From: Bugulina stolonifera
Lineage: Eukaryota > Bryozoa > Gymnolaemata > Cheilostomatida > Bugulidae
Direction: 5' to 3'
Length of the DNA stretch: 64,000 nucleotides
Assembly: GCA_935421135.1 (NCBI GenBank)
Contig: OW285188.1
Coordinates: forward strand, 15,167,233 to 15,231,232
Shown here: piece by piece, positions 26,269 through 39,944 of the stretch
Numbering within the stretch: the first letter of the stretch is position 1
Layout of the letters: each line of letters begins with the position of its first letter
The notes under the pieces: generated by a model
Database searches by the model: none
What the model saw: the letters and a program-made list of their open reading frames with translations, nothing else
Told to the model about the DNA's origin: nothing
Made by a program: the position numbers and the translations under genes

Positions 26269-28531
26269 GATGCAATATGTGGGACGGTAAGAGAGTGAAG
26301 ATTGAGAAGGAGAACTACTTTTGCATGGCTCATGGTTTAAAGTTTTTAGACTATCGACATGGACAAGGTCACCATTTAAGATCTAAGGCTACCTACCAAA
26401 AGAAGAAAGTATGTATGTTGCATATTTCTTTTAATTTTTTTCAAATTTTAAAACTGAATTAGTCGTCAATGTATCATTTTATTTTTAGCCTCAACTCCTT
26501 TATGTTGGTAGATTTATATTGTTACTAACTTGTAATTTGAACGTAGCTGCAAAAAAGCTATAAATATTAGAATTTTAATACCCAGATTTCCATAAGGTAA
26601 AAGTGCGAAACAGAATTTCAATCACTCGGTTCATATAACTTTGTTATAATATTGTGTTGATGTGTTTAAAATTGACTTCCTTTTATTTACTCTGCAAATG
26701 CAGGAGTTGCAGAAGGATAATCACGCAGTGGTCAGGCAGAGGCAGCTTCTACAACCATCAATCAAAGCCGGGTGCCCAGTGAGAACCAAACTACTTCGAT
26801 TTACAGATTTTAAGGTATATAGAATTAAACTGCAGGTTTGGTAATGTTAGAGGCACTAGTTGCATGGCTGTGTAGGAGGTGAGTTTTGTGAACGTGAGTT
26901 TTGTGTCTACAATGGTGTGTATATAAGGAACAGCATTCAACTCTTTTTTTACCAATGTGATGTTGTTGGAAATGAGCAAACTTTTACCATCCTTGTCATC
27001 TCTTGAAGATAAATATCAACAATGGCATTGAGTGGATGAATGGAGTGAAAAACTTCTTGGGTGACAGAACGACGAACAAACTGTCCATTCTTATACAGAA
27101 GGTAAGTGCTACATCTGTAGATTGCCTGTACTTGCACTGTATATTTTGTTACTGGATACACTGTCTAGCACACAAACAAAGATATTTGCAAAATGTTCTT
27201 GTGGATTTCATTTTATGTTTTATGATATCAGGTTGAACCTCTTTGCTCAATTTCCACAATATTAATATATTATAAAATGCATAATATAATATGTTCTCAT
27301 TTGCTCGATGTTTTCTTGGATGGTGGGTAGCGTTTATGTTCTGTATGCTTTTTTTCTAAATGCCTCCAAAAACAGATATGTACGCTGCACTCGTTTCTTG
27401 CATTAGATTTTCATCATTCTAAAATCAAATCAACCATGATTAATCTTACAGATATATTCACAGCTGAACATCACAATATCTACACTTTCTCGATCTTATG
27501 ATCCCAAGATTCCCAAGTTCCTCCAAGACCGACTACCAGCGTTGATGAAGAGGTGCTTAGATAACATCGAGTATAACTGAAGATTCGGCTAGTGAGTTTA
27601 AAATAAGAATATCAGGTCAGAATGCAGTGACTCTAGATATGCATGTTCCCTATTGCCCTTGTTTTTCATAGCATATGTTTTCAGTGATGCATCTTTGTAA
27701 TTCTGAGGTTCTCAATGCATATTTAGACTCACAGTGGAACAAAATAACTCTGGACTTCCTGTACCACTACCTGAAGATACTATCGATATGGATGTCTCAC
27801 AGTCCACGGACAATCATGTTTTACTATATAAAGATACATGTATTACCAAGGATCTGTCTCACAGAAAGGTTACACCAAGCTTGCTATCATATGTTCAGCA
27901 GAACCAGAAGATCACAAGCAGTGTATCTCAATTAATACCTCTCAACCAGACCTTGTCATCTCTCAATGATGACATTGTGCAAATCATCAATAGGTATGAA
28001 GGTACTTTGTGCGCCAGAATGATCTGGTAGTCAATAAGGTGAGTGTAGAAATATAAATGTACTTCCTTTTAAATTATGTAGAAAACCTCGACCTGATTAC
28101 CTCACCACCTCCCTTCAATCATCTGTGGTATTTCAGGGAGTTGAACGTATGAGGAATTTTAGCATATGGGTTGGTAATGGCTTTCTTTGCAATTCAATAT
28201 TCCTTGCACATGTAAATATTAGGACGCTAATCAGTTCACTTGCTTCATTTAAACCAATGACCTCTGAACCTGCCAGTACCCGAGATATTCAATGTCAAAA
28301 ATTACCTGCAAGATATTATTTCTATACCGTGACTATGATATACAGTAAATGAGTGGAAATAAATTACATGTAACTGCTGACTACAATGAGCTTGCATATA
28401 GTGCTTTTCACTACCACATTCACAGTGTTACATGTATGTACATGTACAATACATTCAAATATTTTGTAGATGAGAAAAAGCAGAAAGCAGTAAAGAAGCG
28501 ACTATCTTCTATCTCAGTGTCTACGAAGTAG
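26269..28531 (+). CDS. Unidentified spliced gene, weak CaRF-like C-P-x-F signature
   Basis: Six exons can be joined in phase: 26269-26408, 26704-26814, 27009-27101, 27452-27552, 27727-28001 and 28470-28531 (stop TAG). The first visible exon starts in phase 1, so the 5' end is missing. It encodes CNMWDGKRVKIEKENYFCMA then FLDYRHGQGHHLRSKATYQ, with Cys and His spaced as in a possible zinc-binding unit. Exon 2 has GCPVRTKLLRFTDFK, reminiscent of the CaRF-type (calcium-responsive factor) core seen in some transcription factors and transposon proteins. Exons 5-6 form a polar helical tail ending KKQKAVKKRLSSISVSTK. The exon 4 donor (GTGCTT) is weak; reading on instead ends after nine more codons. 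Function not assigned. Confidence 0.5.
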
Positions 28532-31053
28532 TGTAACTTCTTTTTCAAAGGCTGTGAGTCTAAACATACGAGTACATAGTACATTTGAGAGAATGGAGTA
28601 GCAAATGTAATTCAATACGACATGACACTGGGTCGAAACTTTTTGGACAACATTATATTTGCTCTAAGGTCTCAGATTGAGGCATTTTCTTTGAACAGCT
28701 GATGAGTGTTTACTAACATAGTGCAACAATTGCTCTCTAAAATTTGACCTGCTAAATTAACTTCTAGATTTTCTTCACAATACTTTCTAAGTTGTATAGA
28801 TGTTCTGCATTTGTTATCATTTATGAACATAAGGTACGCTTGTTGATGTATTCATACTTTATAATTGGCGTACCTTCCTTTAAGGAAGAGTGACATTCAA
28901 GCTATATATTTTATTTTATTTTATTCTTCAATTCAATAAATTTACAGTTTTCATGTACCCATTTGAATTGTTTTTTATGGTTCAAGAGCAATAAAACTGA
29001 AGAATCTTTTTGGATTTGTGACCTCGATGAAATTACAAGACTGTTTTTGATATTTTGTATTTTACCAAGAAGTTTATCAGTCGTTATATTTTCCTGTTTT
29101 AGTGTAGGTCAAAGCTATAATTATTACCTGATATAAATGATTACACTGTTTTGCAATCTGACGACTTGATGTTCAGAATTTGTTGTTAACATGAATAGCA
29201 GGTTTTAATAAATTGTTTTACATCATCCACTATTTTGTTCTTGTTACTGAATAATAATCACAATGTACTGTGACTGGTAACGGTCAGTGCAGGTTGGATA
29301 ATAATAAAGTGATAACACTGGAGGGTGCAACCTAGAAGTGAATTGCTGTAGACTACTATTCAGAATAAAAAATTACACTTCCTGCTATTCCACTGCTTTG
29401 GTGAGTGTCTAATGCACAAACGCCAATCTAATGCTGTTTTATAATAATACATGTTGATAACACTGCATAGTATTAGTACATAAACTTGCACCGCAAAAAT
29501 ATAGTAAGGTAATAGTACCCCATCCTACATTTGAATAATTATGTGAGTTGAAATACAAGTATAATAATATTATCATGTGTTGCTTTTACACGTGTAGTAT
29601 TCGAATAATAATAATAATAATATTATTATCTTCGAATAGGAAAAATGCGCTTTAGCCTTTTAAATAGGATATACGTCACGCTGGTTCGATCAGTCGCACC
29701 TACCAGGCCTAGGACCAGGATCAGGTTTCAGGGTCCTGCAGATATATGAAACCAAGTTTTAATGGGACCATTTGGTAAATGGGGATCGAAAACATTACGA
29801 AAATATTGTTGTATGATCTATACATGGGATAACAACTCCTCCCACATATGGGCCTGTTGAAATGCAGTCTAGTTTTGCCGTGTTGGTTGCGCCAGAGCCA
29901 TTGAGTAGCTCACTGCTCTGGTTTTTGCCATTACTACAGCCTAAAGAGAGTAAAAGCTCTTTGTACAGCCTACATGTTCAATCAGCAATTTGTTTTAGAA
30001 AACATAAATATCACGTACCTTCATAGCGTCCTAAACTGCACAAAATTTTGACCTAATCTAAATGCTACAATAATGTTGTTTGTTGAATATTGGTCTAGTT
30101 GATTATATTTTTAGTAACACTAGCAATTACTATGGACCTGTTAGCTCTAGCTCAGTGCTAGAGGTGAGGGTACACAAGGGTATACAAATTGTACCCACCG
30201 GCTCTATAATTAATAGGTATTACTCTAAATTGCAGACAGAATGCATCCACCTTATTTGTTTCGCTTCTAACACTACCTGTACAGTAGAAACGGTATAAAT
30301 AATATCATATAGTCACATCCAATGAAGCAACAAAATAAAATTCTCCTCCACACAATAACTTCCTGGCTCTAAGTAAGGTACAGTGAACTGAGCACAACCA
30401 TGATCAGAAGAGAAAAAATTAATTACATTTCTACAGCCTTCAAACAAACATGTAACTGCACAATTACATTAACTTTTTCTTTGTATTAACTAGAATACTG
30501 CAATTCGTCATATTATTATAAGATATGTATAATGTATAGTATTGATATAAATGTACAGATTATACAAGCTACATTGTATATATGCTGAGACAGCAGTCTC
30601 TAAATATTGTCAATGAGTCTTAACTCTTTATAGAGCACCATTTATATAAATAACAACATTAAATCTATAAAATACATGTGAGCATATAATGTAAATCCTA
30701 ATTTGCTCTGGTATTATAGACAATAAATATATATAAATATATATAAACGTAACCAACAACTGTGTCCCCGGATTTAAGGGGATGAATAGATCTTATGCTG
30801 GATAATACTAAACTGTAAAACAAACAGTAGGCAAAACATCTTCAATCTTAATTAGTGGTAGGTTTACAGTTTATCTATGAAAAACACCATTAAAGGCAGT
30901 ATCATGAAATACAAAAAATTGCATAACAAACTAAATTGATTTTGTAAAATTTTATATGGAAGGATAGCAGTACTAAGTAGTATTACCTTGGTATAATATT
31001 TTAAGATAAAACTATCATCAACATTGAAATGGTTGCACTGAAATAACTGTAGC
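28532..31053. other. Intergenic region between the 26-kb gene and SLC17
   Basis: No gene seen. Candidate plus-strand polyadenylation signals (AATAAA) lie at about 28935 and 28990 for the upstream gene. A (TAA)n/(TTA)n palindrome bounded by ATTCGAA/TTCGAAT lies at about 29597-29640. The remainder is AT-rich with no long frame. Confidence 0.55.
29690..29756. repeat. Right copy of the inverted repeat pair flanking the 26-28 kb gene
   Basis: Reverse-complement counterpart of 24540-24600: it reads GTCGCACCTACCAGG, then CAGGTTTCAGGGTCCTGCAG and ATATATGAAACC. The two copies sit 5.1 kb apart in opposite orientation with the unidentified spliced gene between them. Confidence 0.7.
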
Positions 31054-34000
31054 TCAAGCTGATATATTTACGCTTGATTGGTAATCCACTTCCTCCTTAT
31101 CACTAGGCTCCTCCTCCTCCGCAGGCAGTGGTTCATATAGAGTATCGGAAGTAGCCCATGGTTGTATTGCTCCACTACCCATAACCGTATAGATAATGAC
31201 CCCAAACACATATATCTCTGCAGATATATAGAACACTGATCTCCACTGAGCACTGGTTGACTAAAAGAGGAGAATAGGAAATACTGTCACACCAACAGAC
31301 ATTTTTTTTTCCGGTGAATATTTGATCACACGCCTAGCCTAGTGAGATAATGGGTGCCTTAAGGGCAAGGCTGCAATTACTGCGCCAGTTTTGCTCTCAG
31401 TTGCAGGTAGGTTGGAGCACACATGTGGTACAAAGACCCAGTAGTCAGTAATCATCAGCGGGATTCGAACCCTGGACCTTCAGCGTTTTCGTGCCTCAGG
31501 GCAGGCGCTCTAACCCACTAAGCCACCTACATGATTATTATAACATATCTCACAAAACTTGTCTGACAAACTACAATACACTAAGATTACTCCAAAGCAG
31601 CTAGTGAGAGAGCAAGATTTAAGATTTTCCAGTGTAAACCTACGACACTGCAAGTACTATGAGTCTGCAATCAGTAGTGTTCACATCTGGAATGGTTCTG
31701 CAGAAAGTTTGTATTTTGTAGTATTTTAGAAGATGATACATACAATGCTAACCCTGCTAACCCTCCCTCACAGCTACCTTATATATATGGCTCATAGGAG
31801 GCTCCCACAGGTGAGATGTAGAACCAACCCCAGTGGTTCATGCCAATATATACAGTACTTACATTAGTAGTGGTAAGCCAGCCCACAACTTGTGGTGCAA
31901 GGAATCCTGGAATAGTGGCTACAGTATTAGTAATCCCCATCAGAGTTCCTGAGAAAGAAAAGCAGTGTAAAGGTAATGTAACAATAGTGCTCTATATGCA
32001 ACACATACAGTACAATGGGCTCTGTCTTAAAGATAGTAAGTTAGTGAATAAAGTCATTAAAAAGTCCCCACCACCAGCTTACCTGCATATTTTGGAGCAA
32101 TGTCTAAATGGTTGACATTGAACCCAGTCTGTGATATACCATCAAATGCTCCGGCAATGCAGAGCAGTACTACAGCTAGAGTTGTATCACAGCCAACAAA
32201 TCCAGTACCAATCAGGCAAGCCCCAGGGACCAATAAACCTACACATGAAAATTCACATGATACTAGTAATGGTGCGTAGAAAATGGTTAGGGCACTGAAA
32301 TCTGAAGTTTTTGTTTATAGTGATGTCAAAATAGGTAAACTCAGTAAAACATGCTGCAACATGACCGTGGTCGCTTTTGTTACTCTGTGTAAGTGTAGGT
32401 TAATGATGACTAATTTATAAATATAGCATTAGACTAACAAAGTAAAGACAACTCCAAGTTCAAATAATGTGAGTTATTGAATGGAGTTTTTATATATATG
32501 TACATTGTACATTTGCATATACATATACATGTATTATGCAATATACCTATAAATGTGACAAATTTCCTAGCTGTGGTTGTAGTAGCGATCCCTTTCTCTC
32601 TTACTGTGTCGACTATGTAACCACACGAAGGTATGCATAACCACATGAAGATATATGGCAAACTTGAGACCAGGGCGTCCTGTAAATATAAAGGATAAAC
32701 TAATGCAATACAACACTGTACTTTATACCTACTATCAAAACAATAGAAATAGGTTCCCATATTGAACCAAAGAACATATTGATTATGAGCTTCTTTCACA
32801 GAATATTAATCAAAAAGAGCTTTTGGTTCAGCATTGGTCTAAATGAGTGTAACATGGGAAATACAATTACTGGTCTATAATACCTTAGGCCTGCCTTACC
32901 AACACTCAGTGGAATTAAACCTTGGGCACATTGGTTAAGGAGTAAAATGAGAGAAACCAGTTTGTTACACCATAGTGTCTAGGCTACCTTTGTGTTTCTG
33001 TAGTTTACCAACCTTAGAGAGATCAAAGTGAAGTACATCTTTTAAGTAAGTAGGTAAACATGTTAGCAGGGTGTAGAATCCCCAGTTATGACTGAAGTGG
33101 ACACAAGCCAGTGACCACACCGCTGGACTTTTAGCAAAACTCAACCAAGGAGTATTTCTTAGCTATAAAGTAGAAAACAATACTATTCACATTTTGATTG
33201 GAGCGGAAGTAGTTATATATCATTTTCATACATGTACATAACACATACACAGATATGTTACAGCACTGTAAATAATACACTCATTAGTCTAGATAATATA
33301 CAATACATATAAAGCGTCGTATAGATACACCGTAACATGTATATAATGCACATGTAAAATATGTTTATGGATAAAAGATGTTTATTTTTGTTACAAAATT
33401 GTTTCAATGTAACATGTACCAATCATCAGACAACAATGATTATTTAACTTAGGGCACTATTTTAGAATTCAAATAAGCTTTTATAATGTATATGTACATA
33501 ATTATCACACTTACTGTTATGGGGTCTGTATTAGTACATTTTGATATCTCTGTATTGATATAATGCTTTTCCTCTTCAGAGATGTATTTATGTGAGGACG
33601 GCGTATCGGATATAAATATCATCCATAAAACAAACCACACAATTCCTATAGCTCCTATAGACAGGTGAAAACATTCACTGATAGAGAAGAATGACGAGGG
33701 GAAACCAATAATAGAAACAAAACATTGTATAAGATATTAACATGCATGATAGGCCTACATTCTAGGATATATTATATTACTATGTTAATGTTACCAAATA
33801 TGTAGAAGACATAAGGCCAGCCAATTCCGTCTGAAATCCAACCAGAAAGAGGCAGACCGATAATAGTACCAAACTGGGCTCCGGCAAAGGCGAAGGTGAC
33901 CAGCTTTGTCCTCTCCAAAGGTGGTGCCCACACAGCAAACATGGCGTGCATAGCAGGGAAAGTGACACCCTAGGATGAGAATATACAGCATATGGGATAT

Positions 34001-36302
34001 ATAAATATATACTAAATAAACATCTATACAGACAGATAGTAAATAGCAATATGCAGAGTGTAAGTTTTAGGCACTATTGTACACACATACGGTACATACA
34101 TGCACATGGTGCATATAACTGCAAGGTATAGTGATAACATACCTCACCAAGTCCCTCCAATATTCTAGTCACTATCAACACAGGCACCCCCAGCTTAGCA
34201 GCTAATGGGGTGATTAACGTAAACACTGCTGTACAAAGTACTCCAAATCCAAATAACTTTTTACCTCCATACCTACCAACATATACAAGGTATACATACC
34301 TACCAACATACGTAAGGTATACATACCTACCAACATACATAAGGTATACATACATACCAACATATGTAAGGTATACATACATACCAACATATGTAAGGTA
34401 TACATACATACCAACATATGTAAGGTATACATACATACCAACATATGTAAGGTATACATACATACCAACATATGTAAGGTATACATACATACCAACATAT
34501 GTAAGGTATACATACATACCAACATATGTAAGGTATACATACATACCAACATATGTAAGGTATACATACATACCAACATATGTAAGGTATACATACATAC
34601 CAACATATGTAAGGTATACATACATACCAACATATGTGAGGTATACATACATACAAACAAACATGAGTTGAAGATGTTGGAGTGGGTTAGAAGTTCTGAA
34701 ATATAAAGTAGGCTAGTATTAGACGCATTGTTTATTTTATTTTGCTTGATGTTTTATATTAGGAATAAAAAATACGTCTAGTACAGCAAACATAAGGTAT
34801 TAATGAGTTGCTGTTTAAGACAACCTGCTATCATCTGTCACCCAACCTGAAAATTTGGTGGTGATCAGCCTGGTAGATTCGTAAGAAAAGATTTAACATT
34901 TTTTCGAACACCCGATTGCAAAGTTAGGATAATAATAAAGTACAATGGGTAAAGAAGTAGTCATGTGAAAGAATAGTGAGCCCATTTACATAGGAGCAAA
35001 ATCCAGATGAAAAACTAAAAGCTTGTTTATATTAAACAAAGAAACATGCATATGTATATGTATATCAGCTCATCTTCATTGGTGTATGACTGTATCGTGA
35101 GGGTGAAGATTGCGACACGTAACTCAATAACAGATAAGAGTTATCATATATCATGTACTGTAACTTACTTTCCACCTAACCAGCCACCAGGAATCTGGGT
35201 AACGATATATCCATAGAAAAATGATCCTAGTATTAACCCTTGTGTGCTTCTATCCCAGTCATATGTAGCACCAGTAGGTGGGGCCACCTACAAGTATATT
35301 CATTATCAGAATAGATACCTTTGGTATAATAATTGTTGATTCTCTACTGCACAAACTAACCATTGTGAATTTAGTGACAATAATAGTAATGTGCCACCAG
35401 CTAGAGTTGGAGCTGGAGTTGTCTTTCCCTGAGTTTTTGTATGCACACAATTTAGTGTATAGAATTGAAGGTCACAATCAACAGTGAGTGGGGATGGAGA
35501 TAACAACTTTCTGATATAAACAACAGCAAAGCACTAACAACCCCTACTGATACTACATATTGTTAGCTGCAAATCCCAAACAGGAGAGATGACAACTCCG
35601 AACTAGTGGTACCGTCTCACTAGACTGGACTGTTTTAGAACAATCACTGTATGTACTCGTCCACATAATTTACACACCAGATAATACTGTGCAGTTGATA
35701 GCTACTCTGTACTGTTATATCAGGTATAACTAGAATCTAAATACAAAATCCAGTGCTGTTACATACATACAGTGGTTGTACTAGAACTGTTTCCTGTAGG
35801 TGCACATTCCCCATTAGAGCCATCTTGTGATTGAGTAGGTGTTACCATAGCAACCATAGCTACACTAAGATTCACTCTCAACATATAAACATTGACAAAC
35901 CCGAAGAATGCCAATAGAGACAGATGAACTCTAGCTCTCTTAATCCAGCTACAGCCTACAACAAAATAACAAGGTATCCCATAATAAACCTAACAAGAAA
36001 CATCAGAACACATCTTAATGAATGTAATAGCCTACTCAAAGACGAAAATGCTAAAGTTAGTAAAAAATGTTGACACATCTGTGAACCACAAAATTGGTTT
36101 TCCTAAAGAATGACACTAGGATGTCGCATGTTACAAAATACAAAGACATCTAATAATGATGATGATTGAAATCAGACATCATGTGATACAAATAGATAAT
36201 GGATTAGTACACTACACATACATGTACAATGTATTACACCAGAACAGTCACATAATATAATCAGATATACTATAGACTATACATACCATGTTCATCCCCC
36301 AT
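31054..36302 (-). CDS. SLC17 family anion transporter, sialin-like (11 exons)
   Basis: Major-facilitator transporter of the SLC17 family (sialin, vesicular glutamate/nucleotide and phosphate carriers), expected to move organic anions across lysosomal, vesicular or plasma membranes. Exons: 36302-36287, 35955-35771, 35287-35169, 34272-34143, 33969-33795, 33654-33515, 33162-33013, 32679-32547, 32238-32083, 31948-31863, 31260-31054. Phases agree, giving 498 aa (human sialin 495). Landmarks: TM1 [14 protein letters not shown] with the conserved Arg, a luminal loop with NSSS glycosylation potential, [16 protein letters not shown] after TM3, [77 protein letters not shown] and an acidic C-tail. The nearest fit is the SLC17A5 subgroup; the substrate cannot be settled by eye. 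Confidence 0.93.
31310..31532 (-). repeat. tRNA-derived SINE in SLC17 last intron
   Basis: On the minus strand a pol III type 2 promoter is clear: A-box-like TGGCTTAGTGGGTTAGAGCG at about 31526-31507 and a B-box GGGTTCGAATCC at about 31473-31462, about 45 bp apart. The ends do not pair as an acceptor stem, so this is not a functional tRNA gene but the head of a SINE whose body continues towards 31310 and ends near a T-rich run at about 31302. Confidence 0.7.
34272..34662. repeat. 27-bp minisatellite touching an SLC17 splice acceptor
   Basis: About 14 copies of a 27-bp unit (ATACCAACATATGTAAGG plus TATACATAC). Most copies are identical. The three next to the exon are diverged and read CTACCAAC instead of ATACCAAC, which on the minus strand creates GTTGGTAG. 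The first of these is the acceptor of the exon at 34272-34143; the next two would be acceptors at 34299 and 34326. Because 27 is a multiple of three, every frame stays open across the array. Confidence 0.92.
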
Positions 36303-38944
36303 AGCTCTTCACTAAAGAGGCCTCTGCTGCTCTACTGAAGTGTTGGGAAGTTGGCTACCACTTTTAATCCCTTTGGCAGCATTTAGTACTGCTACTGCTG
36401 CAATATAGAATATTATAAGCTCATCTATCGTGTCTTTATTTGGTTATGCAAAACAAACAGTTACATGAAATTTTTTTTCTGAATATTTACATTATATAAA
36501 CTGTTACTACGGCATACATTGTGTATGATGCACATGACATCTGGTCTGAAAGGGCAGTGTATATATCCATCGCGTTGTTATCTTGTGACCCTATCTTGCG
36601 GTCATGTATATAATGACTAGAGAAACTGAACAAGCAGATAATAATTATATAGACCATATATTTATAATATAGGAAGATAATAGACTATGACCTTACTGAT
36701 AAGAATCCCTATATAACTAATCTAAACCTCCACACAAATAATGGTTGATATATAATTTGAAATATACCAAGCATAATATATTTGCCATTACGTTACTATA
36801 AATCCAACATCTGGTGTTAGCTAAAAAATATGCGATTCCTGCAGTAAGAATCAGACATCAGGAGAATGGCAAAATTGAAGTTAGACTTACCTTGATCAAC
36901 TAAATACTTACACTTTAATTGATACACATTTACATGCTCACAAATACAAATATTTCACTGGGGCTGTAGAGATGACATACGTTATTATCGTCCTACTACT
37001 GCCAGACGGCACAATGTGAAATGCTATCACATGTTACATGGACTTTTATGGAGCTCCTTGTAACACAAGACCACCAAGGGGGCAGAAGCTGAAAGGGTGT
37101 CCCTCTTGTGGGGCAGTTCTTTGGGAAATTTATGAAGGGTTTCAAAGGATACGAGCTATTTTATGGCTGGTTCCCACATGGTTGTAACGGTTCTACGATG
37201 GCCTATTAGTCACAACAAAATAAGAACCTGTCAATCGTATTCGTGACCATCGGACTGATCTGGCATGTTAGACTTTTACAATTACAATCCCAAGCTGTCA
37301 ATTATAACCATGTTGCATGGACAGAACTTAATGTCATGCAGTATATATGATTGGCTAATAGCCAAATACAAATAGAAAGCCTTTTTGCTTTACAATCAGT
37401 GTTTTAAAACGGTTTCGGTTCTGGGAACCAAACTTTAGTTTTACCTCACCTGAGATAAATACCCTAGCCAATTGGTAATGACACTAATGAATAAAAATAA
37501 ATTAGACAACAATCATATGCCAATGCCAATCTATACTTAATATATAATATAAATACTATATTTATCATAATCATTAATTTTTTTTTTTCGTTTTCTCACA
37601 CAGACCACACTTGTGTGTGTGTAAAGTCGTGATAACTCAGTTATTTCTTTGTAAGTTTAAGTTATAGGTGCTATTTTTGTGCTATCTTTTTTTGCTTGTT
37701 TTGTGTTATATGTATTTCAACTAGCCCCAGTTATAGACCCAGAGCGTAGCTCTCTAAGGGTTCTGGGCCAAAAAGAATAACAAAAAGCATTCGTTTTAAT
37801 GTGCGGTGTGTATGTATGTATGTATTGTATGTATTTTATTATATAACTATTCATAAGTAGGCCTACTATTAATAAAAGTTATCATGATTGATAATCATAA
37901 TACTAATATAAATACAACATTGATTATGAAATTTAATATTCACTAATTAATATAATTTTAATATTTACCAAAGTAGGCCTATTAAACTATAATAATACAA
38001 CAATGGTTTATTAATTATAAACAGATTTTATAGTCTAAGTCTCTAGTGTAATATACATGTATATGTATGTATTTAATAAAATAAATTACGAATTAAACAT
38101 TCGTAATCATCATCAATTAAACAATTACAAAATAACCATTATTATTATTTTATACTCATAAGATAATTATATTATTTTTAATTAATTTAACTTACTTCAC
38201 TTGACTTTACTTTTAATTGTATTTCAGCTTTTATTATTTGAACCTCATCAGAGGTAAATCAGAGGTAAATCAGAGATGATAATTGATAATCATAATGATT
38301 ATTAATAAATTTTAATGTGATAATCATAAGATAATGTTTAAAAAATAACTTAAACTTGACTTTTACTTTAGACAAGGCAAGGAGTTGCATTAGACCTGCA
38401 ATTAAAAACCTACCTGAAAGTCAAACTGAAACTGAAACTGACTCAGAGAGTCAGAGACAGAACAGATGCTGTAATAGCTGTGGATTAATTTTAAATTAGT
38501 GAAAGTTAATCATTAAAAAAAGAAAGACCCAATTTTTGCCACTGAAACCTGTAATCCCTGAGATTTTCAAATAAATAAAAAGTTCATGAGAATATTTATA
38601 CATGTACATGCAACTTTGGTTTGAACCTACAATCATGTACAATGATAATATTATCATTGATCATGTACATGTACAATGTATTTGGACTCGTCAATAACAG
38701 ATCAATGTGTCCCTAATAGTTAATATTAATATTACTATGGCAGTGCCGACTGTAGATAATGGGGATAAATAAGGCAATGGTTACGCCTACTTGTTGCCCA
38801 TTCTGAGTACGCAACGTCAAAAAGAGTTAGTCCGGTTTGTGTAGCCTGCACAAGATAATTTTAATGCACAACGAACAGGGATAGAATTTGTGAGTACTCG
38901 TTAAGGGCAGAACTAATTTCCGTTTAGGTTTTTAAGATGGGACC

Positions 38945-38976
38945 GCCTAAAAGGGATAACGGATTTTCACAAAATT
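38945..38976 (+). repeat. Isolated satellite-like monomer
   Basis: CTAAAAGGGATAACGGATTT followed by TCACAAAATTG closely resembles one half of the 43-bp satellite unit found in tandem from 44.5 kb. It is a single copy, 5.5 kb away from the array. Confidence 0.5.
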
Positions 38977-39944
38977 GCCTACAGACCCAAATAGCTTATT
39001 TCCAAGTTCGGGGCTTAAAAGCCTTGAGCTCGCCCTCAGCAATGATATAGTATTCTGTTAATGTGGTTCTAAGAGCTCAAGGTGAACGCAGGAGTGGATC
39101 AAGTTATTTCTCCCAAGTACCCACTATGTGGACTATGGAGTTGCGAATGAACATAAAAACGGGGTTGTGAGAACAGTTTTTATTACGCCCCTCTATTGGC
39201 GCCATCCATGCTTCTAAGCTTCAATAAAGGGAATGAAAGAATGAAAAGTGATAACTAAACTTAAACTAACAATAAGAATAATAAAGATAACGTTTAAAGC
39301 CACGGGTGGTCATTGGAAAGTGGATAGTAAGTAAGTTATTTAGTAAACTAAGTGTAATAAAATATTGTAAATAACTAATCAATCAATAAGATTGATTCAA
39401 GCAAGGAGTGATTCAAGTCAATTTCAATTTCCGAATTTGATTGCATTGGGATTGTGATTGTTTTTAAAAATAGTTTAAAATTAATCACCGATTATTAAAC
39501 TAGTATAATATTATACTTTTAGTTGCATGGTAAATATTGTATAATAATAATTATAATTTAGGGTTTCTAACCCATTTTTACAAAATCATAAATGACAATT
39601 TTATCATTTTTTTTACATGGATGGATAGAGTAACTTCTCAGCATCATTCTAATATATAATTTATGTATCTGCTATCAAAAGTTTCCAAGTTATAAGGATT
39701 TAAAGAAGAGCTGTATTGCCTGCCCAGAGGTGGGGAAAACCGTACTTGGCTTAGTGTTGACAATAATTCCTACGGCGTCATGTCATGCGGTATGTTATTT
39801 ACTAAGAGCTACTATACTTGCCAGCTATTGGCTACTTAGCAGTGCAGCAGGGCCATAATGCCAAGCAATGTACATGTACATTGTACTTCACTACTAACTT
39901 GAATAATATATTGTACATAATGATAATATAGTAGTTTCATATAC

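Noticed and set aside
31457..31531. Possible tRNA gene on the minus strand
   Set aside because: A and B boxes are present but the ends do not form an acceptor stem, and the anticodon arm is poor; it is the head of a SINE.
34074..34664. Long minus and plus frames of 100-196 codons through the 27-bp repeat
   Set aside because: They arise because the repeat unit is a multiple of three without stops. Only the 34272-34143 part is a real exon (SLC17).
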